From Epiperipatus broadwayi (Eukaryota > Onychophora > Udeonychophora > Euonychophora > Peripatidae), in the NCBI GenBank assembly GCA_028023455.1, contig JAQFVV010012395.1, positions 62,001 to 126,000 on the forward strand: a stretch of DNA of 64,000 nt, read 5' to 3'. Shown piece after piece: positions 13,956-25,640 of this stretch. A program made the position numbers and the translations under genes. Position 1 is the stretch's first letter. Each line of letters starts with the position of its first letter. Under the pieces are notes generated by a model. It was not told the DNA's origin and searched no databases. It was given only the letters and a program-made list of their open reading frames with translations.

Positions 13956-14429
13956 ATTAATGCAAATTTAATGCTTTTAAATCCACGAAGGAGATGTGGA
14001 GACCTCCTGCGATGGTAAACCAAGAATTAATTGTAAATAAGAAAAAAGTTGATCTCGACAAATCTCGTCATTTGTAACGGAATCAAAACAAATTTAAATT
14101 ATGTAAAATTCAGGTTATTTTAGTTTAAATTTAGGCTTTTATTATATTAATCACAATTAGAAGTTAATAATAAACCACTGAGTCGGGAATATTTGACGCG
14201 AATAATTCATAGTTACGGACTAATCTTTCAAAGGGGTTATATATAATTAGCATAAAATTGTGATGTTTTTAATTTTTTTTTAAACAAAAATATTTAAAAA
14301 CAAATAAATTATTGGAGGGTTAATATTTTTAAAAAAGCTAAATAATTTATAGCGTCGAATATTCGAATCTTCTTCCGTGAATAGAGAAAATTGTTTTAGT
14401 CGATATATTTTAATTAAAATAATTTCGTT
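13956..14429 (-). promoter_or_regulatory. 5' flank of bib (5' UTR and probable proximal promoter)
   Basis: This lies between the bib ATG and the tRNA-Gly SINE. On the minus strand it contains a GC-richer patch (13984-14020) reading CCATCGCAG then GAGGTCTCC, which could be 5' UTR or a splice acceptor for an upstream noncoding exon. I see no clear TATA box. There is no sign of another gene. Confidence 0.35.
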
Positions 14430-14525
14430 TAGTCAAGCGTTGGTGGCCTAGTGGTTAGCAGAGCAGCCTTCCAAGTAGCTGTCCCGGGTTTGCTTCCCAG
14501 TCAACGCATTTGACATATGAAAAAA
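14430..14525 (+). mobile_element. tRNA-Gly(UCC)-derived SINE or tRNA pseudogene
   Basis: Positions 14437-14507 fold as a degenerate tRNA. The acceptor GCGTTGG pairs with TCAACGC, the A box is TGGCCTAGTGG (a full match to the consensus), and the anticodon loop CTTCCAA carries TCC. The B box, GGTTTGCTTCC, departs from the consensus GGTTCGANTCC. It resembles eukaryotic tRNA-Gly(UCC). A related copy at 60896-61010 shares both the upstream TTAGTCAAGC and the downstream tail TGACAYATGA plus A-rich sequence. That marks a short SINE family rather than a working tRNA gene. Confidence 0.7.
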
Positions 14526-14597
14526 ATAATAATTTTGTTTATATTTTACTATGTATTTGTAAGTGTGTACGTATAAAAAATATACGTATGAAATCTC

Positions 14598-17500
14598 TCA
14601 TCATCATCAACCATTATCAATTCACTGCAGGATGAAGGTCTCTCCAAGTTTAATCCATCTTCTCCGATCTTTAGCTTCTCTTCTCCACAACACCCCTGCA
14701 CATTTTCTTATTTCATCCATCCATCTCACACGTGGTCTCTTTCTGGATCTTTTACAATCTCTTGGAATCCAGTTTAAAATTTCAATTGTCCATCTATTAT
14801 CATCTCTTCTAGAAATATGTCCAGCCCAACTCCATTTCAATCTTTTAATTTTTCAATAAGGTCAGTAACACCTGCTTGTTGTCTTACCCATACATTGCGT
14901 TTTTGATCTCTTCTTGTTACTCCCAACATACATCTCTCCATACTCCTTTGAGTGGTCTGAAGTCTCTGTATTGTTCTTCTATTAAGTATCCAAGTCTCAC
15001 ATTTGTTAAAAACCATCCTTTTCAAACACATAGGCATATTTCCTTTTAGTATCAAGTTATTTCTACCAAAAGCACTCCAACCAAGTTTAATTCTATGATT
15101 AATTTTTTCCAGTACGTTTCCATCTGTATTAATAATCTGACCAAGGTATTTGTAACTGTTAACTTCTTCTAATTCTTCATAATCAATCTTTATTTTCATA
15201 TTTTGAGCAAATCGATTAAACATTACTTTAGTCTTTTTAACATTTATCTTTAGTCCTACTTTTCTACTTTCATCTGGTAACTCCTGCAACATTTCCTGCA
15301 GCTCTGAAGCATTATTTGCAAAAACAACTACATCATCTGCAAAATCTAAATGACTTAAATACTCTCCATTTACTTTCACTCCTTTAGTTTCCCATTTTAA
15401 TCCACAAAATACTTCTTGCAGCACTGCTGTAAAAAGTTTTGGAGATATGGAGTCACCTTGTCTTACACCTTTCTCAATGTTGATTTTTCCAGTATCATTA
15501 TGTAATCTAATTGTTGCTGTTGCATTTTTATAAATATTCTTTAAAATATGACAATATCCTGGATCTATACCTTGATGATCCAATGCTTTAATCACTGAAG
15601 AAATGTGTATAGAATCGAATGCTTTTTCATAATCTACAAATCCAAAACATAATGACAACTCATATTCATTTGTCCTTTCTATGACTTCTCTCAATACCTG
15701 GATATGATCTATTGTACTAAAACCACTTTTAAATCCAGCTTGTTCTCTTGGTTGGTGGAAATCCAAAGTTCTCTGTAGACGAGTTGTAATTATCTTTGTA
15801 AAAATTTTATATAAAACTGATAAAAGGCTGATAGGTCTGTAATTTCTAATATCTTCTTTATCACCTTTTTTAAATATTAATATTATTACTGCATTCTTCC
15901 AATCTTCCGGTACATCTTTATCATTTAGACATTTGGTATATAACTTTGCTAAAATTGTTTCTATTTCTTCACCTGCTTCTTTTAATATATCAATTATAAT
16001 TCCATCATTTCCTGGAGCCTTTCCTTTCTTCATACATTTAATTGCATGTCTCACTTCTTCATTTAAAATTCTGGGCAATTCGGAAGATGTAATAGATATA
16101 GGAGGTACTTGTTCTTTATTACTATATAATTCTTGATAAAAATCTTCTACCAATTTCATGATAACATCTCTCTTTTTAGTAATAATTCCATCTTTTTTTC
16201 TAATTGCAGATATAAATTTCCTACCAATACCAAAATGTTGTTTAACATTCTTGAGACTTTTATTTTCTTCTACAGCTTTCCTTACTATTTCACAGTTATA
16301 CTTTCTTATATCATTTTCAACTCTTTTCCGTACCATTTTACAAAATTCGAGATATTCAATTCTTTTTAATATATCATTTTTATATATCTTCATACTCCTT
16401 CTTTTCTTCATAAATTCTCTAGTCTCAGTGGAAATTTTATTAGTCAATTGCTGCTTTTTTCTACCAGCTATCTTTGTTGCAGTTTTTAAAAGTGTATCAG
16501 TTATTTTCATATTAATTTCATTCAAATCTGAATCATGTTCAAAATCTCCTAACACTTGAAACCTATTGGTAAGTTCTAATTTAAATTCATTAGAATATTT
16601 CTGAAGATTAGGAATATCAACTGTAAATATTGTTTTTCTTAATAATTTTTGTCTCTCTAGTTTTACATTAACACGTAACTTACACCTTACTAATCGATGA
16701 TCACTTCCTGTGTTAAATTTATTAAGAACATTACAATCTTGAAATATGTATTTCCTGTTAGTCAAAATATAATCCAATTCTGCTGTACCTTCATTTGGAT
16801 GCTTCCATGTCCATTTCCTTTTAATATTTTTCTCAAAAAAAGAATTCATAATATAAAGTTTTTCTTTTTCTGCAAACTCCACAAGTCTATGTCCTCTCTC
16901 ATTTCTATTACCATAACCAAAATTACCTACAGCAATTTCATCTTTCATTTGTCTACCAATTCTAGCATTAAAGTCTCCCATAACAATTTTAAAATGTTGT
17001 TTACTCTGATCAAAAGCCTTTTGTACATCCATATAAAAATCTTCTACTACTTCATCACTATGAGAACTTGTTGGGGCATAAACCTGAATTATCTGCATTT
17101 GGTATCTGCTATTAAGTTGTATAACTAATCTTGCCACTCTGTCCGATACACCATCAATCTCCACAATATTGTTCTTCCACTTTTTATTTATAATGAATCC
17201 TACTCCACTTGTATTTCCAATATGTGTGCCTTTATAATAGAGTATATGTTCACTTTTTAAATCAATTGTTTCTTCACCTTTTCTTCTAACTTCACAAGGT
17301 CCAATAATGTCCCATTTAATATAAGACAGTTCTTCTTCTAATTCTTGCAATCTTCCTTCACGTGAAAGTGATCTGCAGTTGTAAGTACCTAAATAAAAAG
17401 TTGTCATTAAATGGCAGCCTGGTCTGCAATCAAGAGATTCTTAGCACCCTCCACCTTTGGCCACCAACCGCTGCTTTGGTTGGTGACTTTACAGCCTCCT

Positions 17501-17870
17501 GGGAATAAGGGCCATGCTTTATTTTTGTCTGTCATAATTGTATATATGTATTGGAAAAATATTTATCATTTACACAAACATTCATTCTGCCTTATCAGGC
17601 ACTGAAAAGAAAGACCATGGTGTTTCTTGATCTTAAACTCAGAGGTAAAAAGCCAATAAACTCACCATGCTGGCTAATGCGTGTTGGTGAGAAGCCCATC
17701 CATGTTCGTATACTATATGAATAATCACATAGTAATAACAGCTGCAACGACAAGAAAGTATGGAGTGGACATTAGGAATTTGCACTGCTCGGTTCCTTTA
17801 AGGCCTCCAAGAGGAATCAAAGGGTCTCCTCTCAGTTAATAGCAAACTCCTTTCTCAAACTGGATGAAGG
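14598..17870 (-). mobile_element. RTE-clade non-LTR retrotransposon, nearly full length (copy 1)
   Basis: A complete or almost complete element of about 3.3 kb, the usual size for RTE elements, lying on the minus strand. Its 5' UTR (17408-17870) precedes one long frame encoding apurinic-like endonuclease and reverse transcriptase. The 3' end closes with a short (ATC)n-type tail near 14598. Related copies at 22.8-25.6 kb and 32.5-37.0 kb align along both UTR and ORF, which fixes the limits approximately. A single-base frameshift and a 27-bp deletion mark it as recently disabled. No clear target-site duplication was identified. It lies about 0.6 kb upstream of the bib start on the same strand. 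Confidence 0.9.
14622..17407 (-). pseudogene. RTE endonuclease-reverse transcriptase ORF, frameshifted near its C-terminus
   Basis: The main frame (14837-17407, 856 codons) starts MTTFYLGTYNCRSL. The endonuclease shows the catalytic E in PCEVRRKGE (E39), MGDFNARIG (D145, N147) and SDHRLVR (D236, H237). The reverse transcriptase shows GKAPGNDG (462-469), NYRPISLLS (522-530), motif A FVDYEKAFDS (590-599), motif B GVRQGDSISPK (647-657), motif C FADD (689-692) and YKYLGQIIN (752-760). It copies element RNA by target-primed reverse transcription. Two lesions are visible against sister copies. An in-frame loss of nine codons near 15000 removes the VLPVLTYG motif before CETW. A one-base deletion near 14850 shifts the frame, after which the C-terminal block WSWAGHISRRDDNRW to LGETFILQ continues in another frame to 14622. 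RTE elements normally have no separate ORF1, and none is seen. Confidence 0.92.
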
Positions 17871-19079
17871 TAAGAGCTAATGAAAAAAAAAGGGAAACTC
17901 AAAAACTTTCTATGTATAGAAGCACTACAATTAGTATATAGGAATATTAGAGGAAACTGAAAGAAAAAAAATAGAACAAGCATTTAATAATGGGCATACT
18001 ACGATCTAGCAAAAGATGTACTGAAGAATATTCTTTAAATGAATGCAATTCATTAGATGTATCTAACTATTCAAGTTATATATATGTAGAAAAAAAAAAA
18101 GGGGGGGGTTGTATTATTGATCACTAAATTGGTATTCAACTAATCTTTATAATCATAATCTATAATTCTCGAAAGTGTAATGACTCCATATAAAGTACTT
18201 TATCTTTCTCCATACTTCGAGTTTGGAACATTAAAATGTGACTCAGAAGATATGCTATTGACCTACTTATTTTGATTTGCCTGTCACATTGAGAAAACCA
18301 CACAAGCAATGAACTATCTTTTTTATGACACTCTTCTATAGTCTTAATACCTCATTATAAGTGTGAAGTATGCTACTATCTATCCCATGATTCGAATTTA
18401 CAATTTCTCATTGATCTTAAGTTCATTAAAAATTGATACATTTGTATTATGAATAGTACTTGAAATTAGAAACATTCTATGATATCATCACAACTCAAGT
18501 GCAACTGTTGTTTTTTAGTATTCTTTTTTTAATGTCTACATTTCAGCATCATAAGTGGCAATTGGAAGAATAATGAACTTGCTTCATTTAATTTGATGAC
18601 TCTTGAAGTGTTTTAACTCCCTTCACATTTCAAAGAGTTCTATCATTGATTTTGTTGTATGGTATCCTTCTACCTATTTTCGGATTGGATGCAGAAGGAG
18701 AATGTTGTTAAACTGAAAAGAGACCTTTTGATTTCTCTCTGATGCCTTAAAGAAACTGAGCAAAATAAATTCCTAATGTTCCACCATATACTATTGTTAC
18801 TGCATCTATTATTATTATTATGTGACTGTTCATAAAATAAGTAAAACCAAATAATCTATTCACCAGTGTGTGTGATGAGTTTATGGGCTTTTCATTTTGT
18901 CTTTAATATCAAAAAAATATCATGGCCTGTTTTCTCAGTTGCCTGACAGTTCCTAACTAAAATTTCAGTTGAGCTTTCTTGAAGACAGGATGAGTGTATA
19001 TGTGAATGATATATATTTAGATCTAGTGTCTGAATCTACCCTAGTGCCTCTCTGAGGAGTTCCCAAGCATGAAACCATG
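17871..19079. other. Gene-free stretch between RTE copy 1 and a fold-back half element
   Basis: AT-rich sequence with a short A-G homopolymer junction near 18093-18107. I see no exon, RNA gene or recognisable element. Confidence 0.5.
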
Positions 19080-19238
19080 GTCAGAGGTTGGGGGGGTTCC
19101 TGACAGAGATATTTTAAATGCTTTCTCTGGCTAAGCATTTATCACAAAGCTTGTTGAGCAATTGGCAATGCTCATTGTTTATATCTTACAAGATTAAAAG
19201 AATTGGGTCATGTGATCTATGACTCTTATATTGACTAT
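19080..19238 (+). repeat. Family D half element
   Basis: It begins GTTGGGGGGGTTCCTGACAG and matches the right arm and tail of the fold-back at 28986-29215, including CTGGCTAAGCATTTATCACA and TCATGTGATCTATGACTCTT. The left arm is missing or diverged. It abuts the (AT)n tract in which the following LTR element sits. Confidence 0.6.
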
Positions 19239-19258
19239 ATATATATATGTATATATAT

Positions 19259-20666
19259 TGTAACGTTTATTTATATATGTTGCAAATATATTGGCATTTG
19301 GTAAAAGCTAAAAAAGCAAAAGTAAATTTAGATTTTTTTTTGACTAATTTTTTTTAAAAAAAAAAAAACGTACAATGAAAGTTAAATTATTCTTTCGTTT
19401 TTTTTTTATGTAATTAGAAATAAAAGTTAGAATTGGAGAGAACAAAAGACACAAATTACCAATCTAGATAAGAGAAAGTAAAAATATTTCAACTAATTAA
19501 AGATGGCAGAATTATGCTAAAAAAAATAAAGACTTTGTAACATAAATTTTATAAAGAATATATAAGATTATCAATGTATATTTTGACAAACAAAAGATAT
19601 GCGCAGAAGTCTGAAAACTGGACCTCTAGTATAAAAAGGAGGGATTTGGTTGGGGGAATGTCTTGGTTTAGCTGATATTCATTTGGTTGGTTTTGGATTA
19701 AAGAATCCAGACCACTCTACAATGAAAAAGTTATTCATATGAGAGTAGACCGGAGCTTTAGCTGACATCGTTACCGATGGACACCAGAGAAGCTTACACG
19801 ACTAGCCTATGGAACCAGCACCAAGATCAACTAATAATCAAAGGCCGTGAGCTCAATTCAACCCCGAAAAACTATGCATAGTTATCTACAACCATCGTGA
19901 ATTCACTAAAACTTACCGGTAAGACTACTTATTCCTGATTGTGACCAAAATTAAGTGTTTGCAAACAAGTCTTAAAATAATCCCGATATAGACATTAATT
20001 TTCTTATTAAAGAGACTTTCGTTTAAATAATTTTATACAAGATCATGGAAATGAATTGTAATAAGTGAACATTATTAAATTACTTTATCCAACTGTTTTT
20101 TATAAATTGATTCATGTTCTCTCCAATTTAGTTAATTTGTAATTTAACTTACAAATATTTTTAGTTTGTTGGAATAAAAGAGATTTTACTTTTATCAACC
20201 TTTTTCATTGTGCGTTATTAATAATAGTTATTAATTATTATTGAATTTATTAATAATAGTTATTTTTTATTATTAAATCTATTAGTAGTTTAATAAGATT
20301 TAAAAACGTAATTTACCTTTGCCAATATGTTTGAATAAGCCCAGGAATAATAATCTTAAAAAAAAAATTCTCCTTACAGTATGATGCAATACCTATTAGT
20401 TTAAAAGTATTTTTCTTTTTTGTTTGCCAGATGCTATGTGACAGTTCAGTGGGTTCTTGCAGAACTCTGGCACCTTTCAAATAAATTAAAAGCTGATCTC
20501 GTCAATAGCATAATTCTCAACAATTAATAGGCCGAGTTTGATCAGGAAATATAGTTATGTTTTTTAGAAATAGAAATACAACTTTCTTCCTTTTGACATA
20601 GCTTGATCAACTCGCGCACAATTTATATTAGCATGTAGAGGCCTAACAAAATGGAAAACGTTATAA
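19259..20666 (+). repeat. 5' LTR of element i
   Basis: It starts TGTAACGTTTAT and ends CGTTATAA, and is nearly identical by eye to 21409-22820, which implies a recent insertion. A TATAAAAAG box at 19630-19638 is a candidate RNA polymerase II promoter, and GGAATAAAAG downstream could serve as a polyadenylation signal. Open frames inside it are incidental. Confidence 0.85.
19630..19638 (+). promoter_or_regulatory. TATA box of the element i 5' LTR
   Basis: TATAAAAAG followed by a G-rich segment, conserved at the same place in the 3' LTR (21784-21792). It is the best candidate promoter of this element. Confidence 0.55.
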
Positions 20667-20684
20667 TGGCTTGCCCAACTCGGG
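20667..20684 (+). other. Primer-binding site, tRNA-Lys-like
   Basis: TGGCTTGCCCAACTCGGG directly follows the 5' LTR. TGG pairs with the tRNA CCA end, and the remainder matches the tRNA-Lys 3' end apart from a two-base insertion and a substitution. Confidence 0.55.
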
Positions 20685-21408
20685 CTTCGATGTAACCACA
20701 ACCTGAGATAAGTTGTAATGATAAAGAACGTTACAATGAAGACCCAAAGACACTCACAGCCGGAAAATAAATAGTAGTTTTTTAAAATAAAAAAATTATA
20801 AAAACTAACTAACTAATTAAACCCTGATTATTAAAATATAAAAAATATTTTTTTAATATGACTTTCAGAAAGAAAAAAATACAATATATGTATATATTTT
20901 TTTGATATGTCTAAAAAAAAACACGATCGTGGCTGATGTAGGTGTAAGTCACAAGTATTTGACCGGGTAGGCTGTTACTGAAGAGGGGAAAAACATAGCC
21001 CCGAGTCCTAGTATGCAGTATATTAACATAAGACCACCTTTATATGCCCATCAGACTATTTCTAGCAGGGATCCCAATAAAAGGGAAGGTGGATCAAGTT
21101 GGACCAAGTTGCCGTGAGCATGTAAGACTCAAAACGGTGAGCAATGCTCGTTAGTGCTTATAACTTGGGCTTCTTATCGTTAATATTACATTAAAGTGGA
21201 AAGGACACAGATGAATGTGAAATATTTTCCATTCCCGCTGTGTTAGACCTAAAAGTGGGTGTTAAAGCTGAACATCGCTTGTGAATGAATCTACGGAATA
21301 TATCAGCACGCTACTACAAAAAAAAAACACGAATATGAATTTAAAAACTTAAGAATAAAATTAGTGTAAACCCCTATTTTATTCTCATCATCCGGGCACT
21401 GGTGGTAT

Positions 21409-22820
21409 TGTAACGTTTATTTATATACATTGCAAATATATTGGCATTTGGTAAAAGCTAAAAAAGTAAAAGTAAATTTAGATTTTTTTTTGACTAATTT
21501 TTTTTTTTAAAAAAAAAAAAATGTACAATGAAAGTTAAATTATTCTTTCGTTTTTTTTTTTATGTAATTAGAAATAAAAGTTAGAATTGGAGAGAACAAA
21601 AGACACAAATTACCAATCTAGATAAGAGAAAGTAAAAATATTTCAACTAATTAAAGATGGCAGAATTATGCTGAAAAAAATAAAGACTTTGTAACATAAA
21701 TTTTATAAAGAATATATAAGATTATCAACGTATATTTTGACAAACAAAAGATATGCGCAGAAGTCTGAAAACTGGACCTCTAGTATAAAAAGGAGGGATT
21801 CGGTTGGAGGAACGTCTTGGTTTAGCTGATATTCTTTTGGTTGGTTTTGGATTAAAGAATCCAGACCACTCTACGATGAAAAAGTTATTCATATGAGAGT
21901 AGACTGGAGCTTTAGCTGACATCGTTACCGATGGACACCAGAGAAGCTTACGCGACTAGCCTATGGAACCAGCACCAAGATCAACTAATAATCAAAGGCC
22001 GTGAGCTCAATTCAACCCCAAAAAACTATGCATAGTTATCTACAACTATCGTGAATTCACTAAAACTTACTGGTAAGACTACTTATTCCTGATTGTGACC
22101 AAAATTAAGCGTTTGCAAACAAGTCTTAAAATAATCCCGATATAGACATTAATTTTCTTATTAAAGAGACTTTCGTTTAAATAATTTTATACAAGATCAT
22201 GGAAATGAATTGTAATAAGTGAACATTATTAAATTACTTTATCCAACTGTTTTTTATAAATTGATTCATGTTCTCTCCAATTTAGTTAATTCGTAATTTA
22301 ACTTACAAATATTTTTAGTTTGTTGGAATAAAAGAGATTTTACTTTTATCAACCTTTTTCATTGTGTGTTATTAATAATAGTTATTAATTATTATTGAAT
22401 TTATTAATAATAGTTATTTTTTATTATTAAATCTATTAGTAGTTTAATAAGATTTAAAAACGTAATTTACCTTTGCCAATATGTTTGAATAAGCCCAGGA
22501 ATAATAATCTTAAAAAAAAAATTCTCCTTACAGTATGATGCAATACCTATTAGTTTAAAAGTATTTTTCTTTTTTGTTTGCCAGATGCTATGTGACAGTT
22601 CAGTGGGTTCTTGCAGAACTCTGGCGCCTTTCAAATAAATTAAAAGCTGATCTCATCAATAGCATAATTCTCAACAATTAATAGGCCGAGTTTGATCAGG
22701 AAATATAGTTATGTTTTTTAGAAATAGAAATACAACTTTCTTCTTTTTGACATAGCTTGATCAACTCACATGCAATTTATATTAGTGTGTAGAGGCCTAA
22801 CAAAACGGAAAACATTATAA
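21409..22820 (+). repeat. 3' LTR of element i
   Basis: The direct-repeat partner of 19259-20666. It ends ACATTATAA, where the first copy has ACGTTATAA. No strong polypurine tract precedes it, the adjoining bases being GGGCACTGGTGGTAT; this is unusual and may reflect decay. Confidence 0.85.
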
Positions 22821-22834
22821 TATATATATGTGTG

Positions 22835-25640
22835 TGTGTGTGTATACATATGACAATCATAACAGACAAAACTAAATTGATATTCTTTCTCAGGAAGCTG
22901 TAAAGTCACCAGGCAAAGCAGTGGTTAATGGCTGAAGGTGAAGAGTGCTAATTTTCTGATTTGCAGACCACAATAACCTTTTAATTTAGGTATATACAAC
23001 TGCATATCACTTTAAATAAAGAAAAATTACAGAATTGGAAGAAAAACTGTCCAATATTAAATGAGATAATATTGGATTTTGTGAAGTTACAAAAAAAAAA
23101 ATAAAGAGATAGCTGATTTAAAAAGAGGACATGTATTTTACTATAAAAGCACAAATATGGGAAGTGCAAATGAAATGAGATTCATTATAAATAAAAATTG
23201 AAAGAATAATATTTGTGGAAATTGATGGTATATCAGACAAGAGTGAGAAGAATAGTATTCAACCTAATGGAAGATGCCAAATACAGACAATTCAGATTTA
23301 TGCTCCAATAAGTCCCTTAAATTCTCATTGTGATGAAGAAGTAGATGATTTTTATATAGATCTGCAAAATGTGTTTCATCAGACCAAACAATATTTTAAA
23401 ATTATAATCAAAGACCTTTAATAGTATAATTCATAAATGATTAAAAATAAAGTACTGTAGTAAACTTAGTTATGGTGATAAAAACGAAAATAGACATGTG
23501 TAAAATTCACATAAAATCTGTATATTATAACTTTTTACTTTGAGAAAAATTCTATAAGATATGGTCATGGAAGCATCCAAATGAATGAATGGCATATTTA
23601 GATTATATTTTGACTAACAGAAAATATATATTTCTATATGATAATGTTCTTAATAGATTCACTACAGGAAATGATCATCAATTAGTTAGATATAAGCTAA
23701 TGCAAAGCTAGAAAACAAAAATTATTAAAATAAACTAATTAATAGTTGATATTCCAAACTTTTAGAAATACTTTAATGAATTTAAATTAGAATTTACAAA
23801 TCATTTTAAAATTTTAATAGTCTTTAGTAATGAGTCAGTTTTAAATGAAATCAATAAGAAGATAAGTGATACACTATTAGGAACGGCATAAAGATAGCTA
23901 GCAATAAAAAACAGTATAGTACTTTATCAATAATTTTTTTACTAAGATAAGACAATATAGTTAAAAAGAGGTTGCCTTGACAACAGTTTGAGATTGTTGA
24001 TTGTTATCTATATTGGGATTGTCTAAGTGTTGACTGGTTTCTAATGGTTATATATATATTAAGGATTGAATATGATATAAAAAAGTTAACAATAATATAA
24101 AAAAATATAGTTGTGAATTGTCAGGAACAGATACAAGAAAGGAATAAAATTCTCAAAAATGTAAAACAGTATTTTGATAGTGGAAGACAAATTATTCTAC
24201 AATAAAAAGAAAAGATGGAACTATTACTAAAAAAGAGAGCTGACATCATGAAATGTGCAAAAGAGTTTTATAAAGTATTGTGTAGTAATAAAGGGTAAGA
24301 AATCAAAGTATCCCTACAATTATTGTATTTTTTAAATTTTCCAGCATTTTAAAACAGGAGAAGAAAGAAAAGTTGTTGACAAAGTTATATAGCAATTATC
24401 TGAATGATAAAGATGTATCAGATAATTATGGAGAATGGAGTATAAGAAAGATGATAAAAATATTAGAAAATATAGACCCATATATCTCCTATCAGCTCTT
24501 TACAAAGTCTTTATCAAGATAATTACAATTCATCTACAGAAAACTTTGAATTTCAACCAACCAAAAGAACAAGCCAAATTTAAACTGCTTTTAGTATAGT
24601 GGATCGCATTTACATATTGAAATAAGTTATAAACCGGATCAATGAATATGAATTCCCATAATGCTTTTGATTTCTAGATTATAAAAATTCACTTAATTTG
24701 ATAAGTATTTCTATAGTATTAAAACATTGGAATATCAATATACAGATCCAGGATATTGTCGTATTTTTTAAAATGTTTATCAAACCACAACAGCAGGGCT
24801 TCGATTATATGGTGATATTAAGAAGATTAATATTGAGAAGGGTGTGTGACAGGGTGATTTAATATCTCCAAAACAGCACTTTTACAAGAAGTATTTTGTG
24901 AATTAAAATGGCAAGTGAAGGGATAAAAATAAAGGATTACTTAATGATGTGGTCGTTTTTCAGATAATAATTCAAAATTTCAAAAAGTGTTATAATCTTT
25001 ATCAGATTTAAAGTCAGAAAGTAAGACTAAAAATAATTACTAAAAAGATTAAAGTAATATTCAATGGATTTTCTCAGAAGAAGAAAGTAAAGATTGATAA
25101 TAATAAATTAGAAAAGGTTTTTAATAATTGCAAATACGTTGATTAGATTATTAATGCAGATGGAAAAATAATGAATGAAATTAATCTAAGAAGTAAATTT
25201 GGATGGAATGTTTTTGATAAAAATAACTAAATATTAAAAGAAAATAAGCTTATGTATTTCAAAAAAGATTTTTAATAGATATATTATCAGTTCTTATTTA
25301 TGGAATTAAGATTTGGACATTTAACAAAAGAGAAATACAGGAATTTCAAATCACTTGAAGAATATAAAGAAATATTTTTTGAAAGAGAATTAAAAGATTG
25401 AAATAGAGATGAATATATTATTATAAGAGTTGATAATAGATGGACAGTTGAAATTTCAAATTGGATCTCATGACATTACAAAATATCTGAATGGAGACCA
25501 CATGTGAGATGGATGAATGAAATACATAAATTTAAAAATGGGCTGTTGTTCAAAAAGAGACTAATGATAGAAGAAAATTGAATTAAACGTGGAGAAATAT
25601 TCATTCTGCAAGGTTTGATAATGGTTAAAAAATTGATAAT
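22835..25640 (+). mobile_element. Decayed RTE retrotransposon, copy 3
   Basis: A plus-strand relative of copy 1. The stretch 22876-22990 matches the copy 1 5' UTR (AGGAAGCTGTAAAGTCACCA), and coding remnants follow. These include IYAPISP with DDFYIDLQ (23300-23372), the region before the RT domain, SVLIYGIKIWTFNKRE (around 25290) and a C-terminal block ending near 25610. Many stops and frameshifts make it a pseudogene. It is interrupted at 23960-24061 by a family A arm. Its 5' part is cut off by LTR element i, and no continuation is visible before 19259, so it was probably 5'-truncated. It still has the LTYG-type motif that copy 1 has lost. Confidence 0.8.
23960..24061 (+). mobile_element. Family A half element inside RTE copy 3
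   Basis: GGTTGCCTTGACAACAGTTT through TCTAATGGTTATATATATAT matches the left arm of the 3213-3492 element. RTE coding remnants continue on both sides, so it is a secondary insertion or the remains of one. Confidence 0.65.

Larger units (their letters stand above)
19259..22820 (+). mobile_element. Non-autonomous LTR retrotransposon without coding sequence (element i)
   Basis: Two direct repeats of about 1.4 kb (19259-20666 and 21409-22820) flank an interior of about 740 bp with no gag or pol. Right after the first repeat comes TGGCTTGCCCAACTCGGG, which resembles a primer-binding site for tRNA-Lys (consensus TGGCGCCCAACGTGGGG) with small changes. This sets the orientation as plus. LTR ends are short inverted repeats, TTGTAACGTTT and AAACGTTATAA. 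It lies in an (AT)n tract, so a target duplication cannot be read reliably. The flanking DNA on the right is the 5' UTR of RTE copy 3. It probably depends on another element for its proteins, as TRIM/LARD-type elements do. Confidence 0.8.

Noticed and set aside
14437-14508. Functional tRNA-Gly(UCC) gene
   Set aside because: The fold and A box are good, but the B box is degraded (GGTTTGCTTCC) and the sequence shares flanking and tail segments with another copy, so it is a SINE or pseudogene.
14563-14859. 98-codon plus-strand frame
   Set aside because: It is the opposite strand of the RTE C-terminal coding region; the same shadow recurs at 32443-32721 and 49027-49347.
15933-17128. Several plus-strand frames of 67-143 codons
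   Set aside because: All are antisense to the RTE endonuclease/RT frame and rich in F, L, I and S, as expected of shadows.
21725-21922. 65-codon minus-strand frame inside the LTR of element i
   Set aside because: It lies across the TATA box region of an LTR, is open in only one of the two LTR copies, and has no family motif.
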